From SURF-32 sp964648365 (GTDB lineage: Bacteria; Planctomycetota; Phycisphaerae; UBA1845), in contig CAZYLK010000170.1 in assembly GCA_964648365.1 (NCBI GenBank), forward strand, positions 1 through 13,723: 13,723 bases of DNA. Direction: 5' to 3'. Every line of letters starts with the position of its first letter. The first letter of the stretch is position 1. This document shows positions 6,510 to 12,800 of this stretch, piece after piece. A program made the translations under genes and the position numbers. The notes beneath the pieces were generated by a model, which worked only from the letters and a program-made list of their open reading frames with translations, searched no databases and was not told the DNA's origin.

Positions 6510-7367
6510 TTGGCTTCGGAGTTGGTGCAAAAGCTGGTCGAATCAGGCATTCATTTCGGCCACAAGTCCAGCCGCTGGAACCCGAAAATGAAGGACTACA
6601 TTTTCGGGAAGCGCAACACAATTCACATCGTCGACATCCGGGAAACCGTCAAAGGCCTCCTTCGGGCCAAGAAGTTCCTTGCCCGCGTCGTCGCCGACGG
6701 CAAGGATGTGCTGTTTGTCGGCACCAAGCGCCAGGCCCGCGAAGCCATTCGCACGCACGCGACCGGCGTGGGGATGCCCTACGTCGCCGAGCGCTGGCTG
6801 GGCGGCACGCTGACCAACTTCCGCACGATCCGTTCGCGGCTGGGCCGGCTTGAAGAGCTGGAGGCCGCCGAACTGGACGGCACGGCGCAGCAGTACAGCA
6901 AGAAGATGATCGCCACGCGCACGCGTGAACTCAACAAGATTCGCCGCAACCTCCAGGGCATTCGCACCATGAACCGCATGCCCGGGGCGATGATCGTGGT
7001 GGACGTGAAGCGCGAGCATAACGCCGTCCGCGAAGCCAGGGCGATGAAAATCCCGACCGTGTGCCTGATCGACACCGACGCCGATCCGGACTTTGCCGAC
7101 CTGCCCATTCCCGGCAACGACGACTCGATGCGATCCATCGAACTCGTGCTGCACCTCCTCTGCGATTCAATCGAGGAAGGCAAGAAGGGGCGGACGGTCA
7201 AGGCCGAGGCGCCCGACCGCGAGGGTGGTCGCCGGCCGCGCCGTCGCAGCGATGCGGCCGAGACGCCGTCGGACGAGAAACCCGACTTCAGCGGCGGGAC
7301 GGCCACCGCCGTGGCCGAGGAGCCGCCGCCCAGCGACGGACCGAGCGGCCCGACCGCGGAAGGCTAG
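6510..7367 (+). CDS. rpsB: 30S ribosomal protein S2
   Basis: The protein has 285 residues and starts at TTG, placed by the perfect Shine-Dalgarno sequence. S2 sits on the back of the small subunit between head and body and is needed for binding of S1 in bacteria that have it. Family landmarks: SGIHFGHKSSRWNPKMKDYI (12-31), HIVDIRET (39-46), VLFVGTKRQA (67-76), RWLGGTLTNF (95-104), PGAMIVVDVKREH (158-170) and DTDADPDFADLPIPGNDD (188-205). The conserved core ends near residue 227. The remaining 58 residues are an Arg-, then Glu/Pro/Ser-rich extension with no predicted fold, so the protein is longer than most S2. It is followed by tsf after 307 nt, and a terminator at 7548-7579 separates the two. 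lpxB is divergent upstream. Confidence 0.97.
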   Translation: MASELVQKLVESGIHFGHKSSRWNPKMKDYIFGKRNTIHIVDIRETVKGLLRAKKFLARVVADGKDVLFVGTKRQAREAIRTHATGVGMPYVAERWLGGTLTNFRTIRSRLGRLEELEAAELDGTAQQYSKKMIATRTRELNKIRRNLQGIRTMNRMPGAMIVVDVKREHNAVREARAMKIPTVCLIDTDADPDFADLPIPGNDDSMRSIELVLHLLCDSIEEGKKGRTVKAEAPDREGGRRPRRRSDAAETPSDEKPDFSGGTATAVAEEPPPSDGPSGPTAEG

Positions 7368-7385
7368 CAGCCAGTTGAAGAACGC

Positions 7386-7408
7386 GTGGCACGGCCTTCC
7401 AGGCCGTG
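7386..7408 (+). repeat. GTGGCAC hairpin repeat after rpsB
   Basis: After the word GTGG, CACGGCCT (7390-7397) pairs perfectly with AGGCCGTG (7401-7408) around the loop TCC. It is 19 nt after the rpsB stop. No T-run follows, so it is not a typical terminator, although it could protect the 3' end of the mRNA. Confidence 0.7.
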
Positions 7409-7435
7409 ATTCCACCGGCGGAAAGCCGCAGATCC

Positions 7436-7457
7436 GCCCGTGGCGGGCCGGTGCCAC
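7436..7457 (-). repeat. Degenerate hairpin repeat, reverse orientation
   Basis: On the minus strand TGGCAC (7457-7452) is followed by a CCGG-type start and a stem GCCCG-CCA-CGGGC (7448-7436). The full-length stem seen in other copies is not kept. A separate perfect hairpin GCCCGC-CCA-GCGGGC lies at 7500-7514. The rest of 7409-7547 holds nothing recognisable. Confidence 0.45.
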
Positions 7458-7547
7458 CCAAGAGTGGAGCCGTTCTTCGACAGGCTGCCAGGCGAGGCCG
7501 CCCGCCCAGCGGGCTGCGCGACCCTGCCGACAACTGATCTGATTCAC

Positions 7548-7579
7548 TGCCGTCGGGACCGGTCCGGCGGCATTTTGTT
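7548..7579 (+). terminator. Intrinsic terminator between rpsB and tsf
   Basis: TGCCGTCGG (7548-7556) pairs with CCGGCGGCA (7564-7572) in nine pairs with one G-U, around a 7-nt loop, and is followed immediately by TTTTGTT (7573-7579). It is the clearest Rho-independent terminator in the window. It would end or attenuate transcription coming from rpsB 95 nt before the tsf start, which implies that tsf has a promoter of its own or is fed by read-through. I found no convincing promoter in 7580-7674. Confidence 0.75.
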
Positions 7580-7674
7580 ACGCGACGCGCCGACGGCGAT
7601 CCGGCCCCGTGCGTCGAGCCCGTGAATACGACGGCCCGTGCCGGCGCGCCGGGTCACTTGGAGCATACACAACC

Positions 7675-8508
7675 ATGTCAACCGTCACCGCCAGCGCGGT
7701 CAAGAATCTGCGGGAAGTCACCGGACTGCCCATGATGGAGTGCAAGCAGGCCCTCACCGAGTGCAACGGTGATTTCGACGCCGCCAAGGAGTGGCTCCGC
7801 AAGAAGCACAAGGGCAAGCTGGAGGAGCGTGCCGGCCGCGAGACGGGCGAGGGCCGTATCGGCGTCTATGTGAGCGCCGACCGGAAGATCGGCGCGATCG
7901 TCGAGCTTCAATGCGAGACGGCGCCGGTCGCCAAGAATGAACTCTTCGTGGCTTTGGCCGATGCTTTCGCGAAGAAGGTCGCCGACGGATCGGCCGAAAA
8001 GCCCGACCCGGCCGGCATCCGCAAGGATCCGGCGCTCGACGCGATGTTCGTCGAGACGTACGGCAAACTGCGCGAGACGATGAACCTGATCCGTTGCCAG
8101 CGGGTGCAGGGCGAGTTCGTCGCGTCCTACGTTCATCACGACGGCAAGACCGGCGTGCTGGTCGCGCTGAATGCTGCGCCGAAGGGCGACGCCATCGCGG
8201 CTGACCTCTGCATGCACACTGCGTTTGCCCAGCCCCTGGCCATCGACGCCGCCGGCGTTCCGGCGGACGAGATCGCCAAGGTCCGCAAGCAGGCCGCCGA
8301 GGCCGCCAAGGAGGAGGGCAAGCCCGAGTCCATCGTCGAAAAGATCGTCGAAGGCCGCGTAAAGTCGTTCGTCGCGGAAAAAGCTCTGATGGAACAGCTC
8401 CACGCCCGCAGCGACGTATACGGCAAAAAGACCGTGCGCGAAGTGCTCGCCGAAGCCGGCGTCAGCGCCGTCGTGGGCCTGGCTTTCATGAAAGTCGGCG
8501 CTGCCTGA
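7675..8508 (+). CDS. tsf: Elongation factor Ts
   Basis: The protein has 277 residues, a normal length. EF-Ts exchanges GDP for GTP on EF-Tu. The ATG at 7675 is chosen because TTGGAG (7658-7663) lies 11 nt upstream; the in-frame extension from 7609 has no such site. The N-terminal UBA-like domain covers residues 5-43 (KNLREVTGLPMMECKQAL, 10-27), and the core follows (IGAIVELQCET, 72-82). At the place of the conserved TDFVA motif the sequence reads TAPVA (82-86). In E. coli EF-Ts the Asp and Phe of that motif contact EF-Tu and help release Mg-GDP, so both key side chains are missing here. I recall similar substitutions in other planctomycete EF-Ts proteins, which suggests a lineage trait rather than a broken gene. 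The rest aligns well, including the late helix EGKPESIVEKIVEGRVKSF and the closing KTVREVL segment. Confidence 0.96.
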   Translation: MSTVTASAVKNLREVTGLPMMECKQALTECNGDFDAAKEWLRKKHKGKLEERAGRETGEGRIGVYVSADRKIGAIVELQCETAPVAKNELFVALADAFAKKVADGSAEKPDPAGIRKDPALDAMFVETYGKLRETMNLIRCQRVQGEFVASYVHHDGKTGVLVALNAAPKGDAIAADLCMHTAFAQPLAIDAAGVPADEIAKVRKQAAEAAKEEGKPESIVEKIVEGRVKSFVAEKALMEQLHARSDVYGKKTVREVLAEAGVSAVVGLAFMKVGAA

Positions 8509-8534
8509 GTGCCATCTGGCACGGGTGTCCGGTG
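8509..8534 (+). repeat. Degenerate hairpin repeat directly after tsf
   Basis: GTGCCA (8509-8514) and TGGCAC (8517-8522) form an inverted repeat starting on the base after the tsf stop codon. CACgGG-TGT-CCgGTG (8520-8534) is a second overlapping stem with one mismatch that resembles the hairpin units downstream. There is no T-run. Confidence 0.5.
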
Positions 8535-8556
8535 TGGCACCGGTTTGCAACCGGTG
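8534..8556 (+). repeat. GTGGCAC hairpin repeat, perfect copy
   Basis: After GTGG, CACCGGTT (8538-8545) pairs perfectly with AACCGGTG (8549-8556) around the loop TGC. Confidence 0.75.
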
Positions 8557-8565
8557 AGTTGGCAT

Positions 8566-8588
8566 GTGGCACCGGTTTGTATCCGGTG
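8566..8588 (+). repeat. GTGGCAC hairpin repeat
   Basis: After GTGG, CACCGG (8570-8575) pairs with CCGGTG (8583-8588). One T-T mismatch and one further T-A pair lie inside the loop region. It is a near copy of 8534-8556, spaced 32 nt from it. Confidence 0.75.
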
Positions 8589-8593
8589 CACCG

Positions 8594-8607
8594 CCGCATG
8601 AATGCGG
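8594..8607. repeat. Small perfect inverted repeat CCGCAT-GA-ATGCGG
   Basis: This is a 6-bp stem with a 2-nt loop between two hairpin repeats. It lacks the TGGCAC word and may be a different small repeat. Confidence 0.5.
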
Positions 8608-8616
8608 GGGCTCTGA

Positions 8617-8659
8617 GTGACACCGGTTCTTGACCGGCGAGCACCGGCCGATGCCTGTG
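8617..8659 (+). repeat. Two degenerate hairpin repeats
   Basis: At 8617-8639 the prefix is GTGACAC and the stem CACCGGT/ACCGGCG has one A-C mismatch. At 8642-8659 CACcGGC and GCCtGTG pair apart from one position, without the GTGG prefix. Both look like decayed copies of the units at 8534 and 8566. Confidence 0.55.
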
Positions 8660-8674
8660 TGTGCGTCGCTACCG

Positions 8675-8697
8675 GGTGCCACTGCTCTTGAGCAGTG
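8675..8697 (+). repeat. Hairpin repeat, left arm of an inverted pair
   Basis: After GGTGC, CACTGCTC (8680-8687) pairs perfectly with GAGCAGTG (8690-8697) around the loop TT. The same unit occurs in reverse orientation at 8786-8809, so the two flank an 88-nt segment. Confidence 0.75.
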
Positions 8698-8785
8698 AAG
8701 CGATAAGTGTGATGGCGTGGCCGTGATGAGAATGCCTCGCCGGCGGCGCGGTTAACCGAACGGGCCTCAACGCTACGTCTGCAGA

Positions 8786-8809
8786 CACTGCTCGAAGAGC
8801 AGTGGCACC
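8786..8809 (-). repeat. Hairpin repeat, right arm of an inverted pair
   Basis: On the minus strand this is the unit of 8675-8697 with one extra C in the loop. The arms are CACTGCTC (8786-8793) and GAGCAGTG (8797-8804). A decayed further copy (8815-8837) follows in the same orientation just before the pyrH ribosome site. Confidence 0.75.
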
Positions 8810-8814
8810 GTGCG

Positions 8815-8837
8815 GACATGCTCGAACGACAGTGTCA
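8815..8837 (-). repeat. Decayed hairpin repeat before pyrH
   Basis: The segment aligns with 8785-8807 with a one-base gap and several changes (ACATGCTCGAA...CAGTGTCA against ACACTGCTCGAA...CAGTGGCA). The stem is only partly kept. Confidence 0.4.
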
Positions 8838-8841
8838 AGTG

Positions 8842-8848
8842 GGAGAGG
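8842..8848 (+). promoter_or_regulatory. Ribosome binding site that decides the pyrH start
   Basis: GGAGAGG ends 6 nt before the TTG at 8855. The in-frame GTG at 8810 would start inside a hairpin repeat and add 15 residues unlike any UMP kinase, so the TTG is preferred. Confidence 0.7.
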
Positions 8849-8854
8849 TTTGCC

Positions 8855-9574
8855 TTGCCCGATCTGAAGTATCGACGCGTGCTGCTCAAGATCAGCGGCG
8901 AGGCCCTGTGCAGCAGCGGCGGCTTCGGCATTCACGGCGAGGAACTCTCCCGCATCGCCCGTGAGATCAAGCTCGTGGCCGACGTGGGCGCGGAGGTCTG
9001 CGTCGTCATCGGCGGCGGCAACATCGTCCGCGGGGCAACGATCGCCCGCGAATCGCCCATCGAAGAAGTCACCGGCCACTACATGGGCATGTTGGCCACG
9101 GTAATCAACGCCCTGGCGATTCAGGATACGCTTGAAGCCCTCGGCGTGCCGACGCGGGTGCAGAGTGCCGTCGCGGTCGACCGCGTCTGCGAGAAGTTCA
9201 TCCGACGCCGCGCCATCCGCCACCTGGAAAAAGGCCGCGTCGTCATCTTCGCCGGCGGGACGGGCAACCCCTTCGTCACCACCGACACCGGCGGCGCGCT
9301 GCGGGCCAGCGAAGTCGGCGCCGACGTCATGATGAAAGCCACCAAGGTCGACGGTGTCTACACCGCCGACCCGGTCAAGGATCCGACGGCGACCCGCATC
9401 GAGTCGCTCACCTACAACGAAGTCATCGACCGCCGCCTGGCCGTCATGGACGTGGCCGCGGTGGATCTCTGCCAGCGTAACCACATCCCCATCCTCGTCT
9501 TCGACCTCAAGACCCCCGGCAACATGCGCGCGGCCGTGGAGGGCAAGCGCGTGGGGACGACGATTGGGGAATAG
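8855..9574 (+). CDS. pyrH: UMP kinase
   Basis: The protein has 239 residues, the normal length for bacterial UMP kinase of the amino-acid-kinase fold. It phosphorylates UMP to UDP with ATP in the cytoplasm, the step that commits UMP to pyrimidine nucleotides. Landmarks: RRVLLKISGEAL (7-18), VVIGGGNIVRG (50-60), MGMLATVINALAIQDTLE (77-94), FIRRRAIRHLEKGRVVIF (115-132), AGGTGNPFVTTDT (133-145) and KATKVDGVYTADPVKDP (161-177). The start is TTG, set by GGAGAGG 6 nt upstream. pyrH follows tsf, as in very many bacteria, but after 346 nt of repeat-rich DNA. The usual next gene, frr, is absent within the window. No clear promoter or terminator was found for it. Confidence 0.97.
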   Translation: MPDLKYRRVLLKISGEALCSSGGFGIHGEELSRIAREIKLVADVGAEVCVVIGGGNIVRGATIARESPIEEVTGHYMGMLATVINALAIQDTLEALGVPTRVQSAVAVDRVCEKFIRRRAIRHLEKGRVVIFAGGTGNPFVTTDTGGALRASEVGADVMMKATKVDGVYTADPVKDPTATRIESLTYNEVIDRRLAVMDVAAVDLCQRNHIPILVFDLKTPGNMRAAVEGKRVGTTIGE

Positions 9575-9607
9575 CGAAGAGCGAAGGGCGAATAACGAAG
9601 GTCGAAA
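9573..9607 (+). repeat. Degenerate 7-nt tandem repeat at the pyrH stop codon
   Basis: Five consecutive heptamers share the form NNCGAAN: AGCGAAG, AGCGAAG, GGCGAAT, AACGAAG and GTCGAAA. The first unit overlaps the last two bases of the pyrH stop codon. The remaining intergenic sequence up to 9848 shows only the promoter-like boxes and a weak leader hairpin (CGGGCT 9807-9812 with AGCCCG 9821-9826). Confidence 0.6.
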
Positions 9608-9731
9608 GCGTGAAGCGCGATACTCACCGTGAGCCTGCCCATTCGACCCGCGTGCTCCCGTTGATCAGCCGCGTGATGCCTCCCTCGTGCCGCCCGGTTT
9701 CTCACGTCATGTAGTGCTGTCGCACAATAGC

Positions 9732-9761
9732 TTGCGGCGAACCCCTCACGCCTGGTATCGT
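9732..9761 (+). promoter_or_regulatory. Possible promoter of the large mosaic protein gene
   Basis: TTGCGG (9732-9737) and TATCGT (9756-9761) are 18 nt apart, and TGG precedes the second box, making an extended -10. Each box has only moderate agreement with consensus. The leader would be about 80 nt. Confidence 0.35.
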
Positions 9762-9848
9762 AGACGCTCGGCCGGGCCATCCATTGATCCATTCTCCCGG
9801 CACCGACGGGCTGCGGGTTCAGCCCGATCCATAACGGAGGCACTCATC

Positions 9849-12800
9849 ATGTCAGCAGATCATCTGTGCGCAGTTGGCGCGAACCGTTCGGCAGTACACT
9901 CGCTCAGGCGTACGCCACGGCGCGGCGGCAGGCGGCCGTTCCGCGGATCGTGGGCGCTCGCGGCGGTCGTCGCATCGACGCTGGCCGCAGTTTGCATCGC
10001 CGCGATTCCGGCAGGCACGGCTGAAGGTCCGGACGCCCAAGCTCAACCCGTCGCCAGTCAGCTCGCTATGCCGTCGCCGGCAGAGCCGAGCGTCCCTGCG
10101 AATGTCGGCCCGGAACCTGCGTCCGTTCAGCACGGGATCTACAAGAGCGTGCAGGTCAACGTCGACGAGCGCGGCCGGAACATTCCCGGCGACGGCGCTA
10201 ACACGCCATCGATCGCCATCGACCCCACCAACCCCGACCGGATCGTCATCGGCTGGCAGGAGAATCACAGCCCGTATCACCCGTACGCAGGGTATGGGTA
10301 CAGTCACGACGGCGGCAGGAACTGGACGTTTCCTGGTGTACTCGAACCTGACACAGAGCGTAGCAATCCCGTGCTCGATGCCGGATCGGATGGGACTTTC
10401 TACTATCTGACCATGGCCTGTGACTACAGGGACTGCGGTGACGTCTACCGCTCGGTCGATGGCGGAATAGGCTGGGAGCGTATTTCCAACCGGGCAGGCG
10501 GCGGCTTCCTCCCGTGGATGGTGGTGGATCGAACCGGCGGGGAGGGGGACGGCCATCTATACATCGGTTCCGCGATGGGCGGCGCCGAGCGTTCGGTCGA
10601 TGGCGGCCTGACCTTCGGCCGACGCTCCATTCCGGGCGAACCGCGATACGGTACGATCGCGGTGGGGCCGCGCGGTGAAGTATACACCTTCGGCCGCCCG
10701 CTGTTCGGCGACGTCCTTATCTTAGCGAGATCAACGACAGCCAGACTCAAGGATGCGCCGCTTCCACAAGGCTGGGGCTTCGGGGGAATCGACTATTCAT
10801 TGCCGGTGGACGTGGCAGGCAACTTCAGACCCGGGTCGGGTTTCGCAGGGCGGGCCTGGATCGCCGTTGATCGCTCCGACGGCCCTTTTCGAGGCAACGT
10901 TTATGCCCTCTCCTCCGCGAAGGTAAAATCGCTTGCCGTGGACGTGCAGTTCAACCGGAGTGAAAACGGCGGCGTGAGTTGGGCCCGGCCCACCCGGGTG
11001 AACGAGTACGATGACGACCAGCGCGAACACTGGTTCGGCACACTGGCCGTTGCCCCGGACGGACGCCTTGACGCCATCTGGAACGAGACGGACCCGGAGG
11101 GTCAAACGCGGCTGCACTACGCGTATTCGGTGGACGGCGGACGGACGTGGGCGCAAGAGATCGTCGTCAGTCCCCCGTTTTCTTCCGCCTATCCGGGCGG
11201 ACCGCCGGTCGGAATGGGAACCCACTACGGCATGATTTCAGAGGACCGCAGCGCTTGCGTGGCATACACCGCAACATTTAACGAGGAACAGGACATTTAC
11301 TTCCTTCGCATCCCGGCGCATGACTGCAATCAAAACGGCGTCGACGATCGAAAGGAGATTCAGCGCGGTCTGCTGGAGGATTGTACCGCCAACGGTCTGC
11401 CGGACGTGTGCGAGCGCGACTGTAACGGTAACCTGCGCGCGGATAGCTGCGACATCGCCGCCGATATCGAGCAGGATTGCAACGGGAACGGCGTTCCGGA
11501 CTCGTGCGACATCAGCCGGCGCGATTCCCTTGACTGCAGCGGCAACGGCGTCCCCGACGAATGCGAGCCGGATTGCAACCGCAATGGGCTCGCCGACAGT
11601 TGCGACATCGCCCGGGGGGACAGTCTCGACCGGGACGGCAACGGCACCCCGGACGAATGCGAGCCTGACAGAAACGAGCGGCCGCACGGCGGTTCACGCC
11701 TGTACGTCCATGCCGATGCGCCGCCTGGCGGAGACGGACGATCATGGAAGACGGCCTTCAACGATTTACAGCAGGCACTGGATAGGGCGTGGGTCGGGCA
11801 GGAGGTATGGGTCGCGCGAGGCGTCTATCGTCCCGCAGAACCCAACGGTCCGCGGGAAGCGTCATTCCAGATCAAGAGCGGCGTGGCTGTCTATGGAGGG
11901 TTCGACGGAACCGAACGACGGCGCGACGACCGCCGCCCGGTGTTGAACCCGACGATTCTCAGCGGTGATCTCAACGGTGATGACGATCCGAAGCTCGAGA
12001 ATTATTCCGACAATGCCTACACCGTCGTGCAGTTCCACGGGTGCGGTCCGGCGACCGTGCTGGATGGCGTCGCGGTGAGTGATGGAGGTACCGGTCGAGA
12101 TGCATCCGGTATTCTCATATCGTCGGGAAGCCCGACGATCGCCGACGTCATCATCAGAGACTGTCGAGGAACGGGTGTGGGCGTTACGAGCGACGGTCAC
12201 GCCGTACTCCAGGGCTGCACCGTGCGCAACACGCGCCTCGGCTTGTTCACGCGCGAGTGCCGGGTGACCCTGACGGACTGCCGATTCGAAGACAATCGGG
12301 AGACCGCCGTTCGAGTCTGGGGCTCGTCCTCCGGCGACTGGGGCGCGACGATCACCGGATGCGCATTCGTCCAAAACATGGGCGGCGGCGTCCAACTCCA
12401 GGCGGGCGACGGGGTGACACATCGAGTGGTGCGCTCAGGGTTTTTCGGAAACACGTCTTCCGAAGGGGGCGCGATTGGCTACTGGGGGCTGCGCGAAGGG
12501 TCGCTACTTGTCGTTGATCAGTGTGTATTTTCGGGGAATGTCGCTTCCAGAGAGGGCGGCGCCGTAGCGGCGCTCGGCGGTTTCGTCGTGACACAGTCGA
12601 CCTTCGCGTACAACGGCAGCGTGGACGGCAAGGTTGGTGGATTGCGCCTTACTTGCGACCATCACCCGGCGACGATCAGTGGTTCCGTCTTTTCGGGCAA
12701 CTATGGAGCGTCGGGCGTTGACCAGAATGCACAGGTCGGCTGCGGCTATGCTCCACCGGGTGTTACCGTCGCTTACAGTCTCATCGACCACTTTGACACG

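Noticed and set aside
5393..6853. Open frame of 486 codons crossing lpxB, the intergenic repeats and the start of rpsB
   Set aside because: It runs antisense through lpxB and out of frame into rpsB, both certain genes, and its sequence is typical GC-driven Arg/Pro-rich filler.
8509..8660. Hairpins after tsf as its intrinsic terminator
   Set aside because: None is followed by a T-run. They match the repeat family better than a terminator.
7678..8682. Open frame of 334 codons on the minus strand opposite tsf
   Set aside because: It is an antisense shadow of tsf that begins in the hairpin repeats. Its N-terminus is a translation of repeat DNA.
8810..8854. GTG start for pyrH 15 codons further upstream
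   Set aside because: It lies within a hairpin repeat, and the extra residues do not resemble the UMP kinase N-terminus; the TTG at 8855 has a proper ribosome site.
9623..9633. Inverted repeat CTCAC-C-GTGAG after pyrH
   Set aside because: The one-base loop cannot form a stable hairpin and no T-run follows, so it is not a terminator; the length is within chance expectation.
9687..9848. In-frame extension upstream of the mosaic gene start
   Set aside because: The extension has no ribosome site and contains the promoter-like boxes. The ATG at 9849 follows GGAGG at 8 nt and gives a normal export signal.
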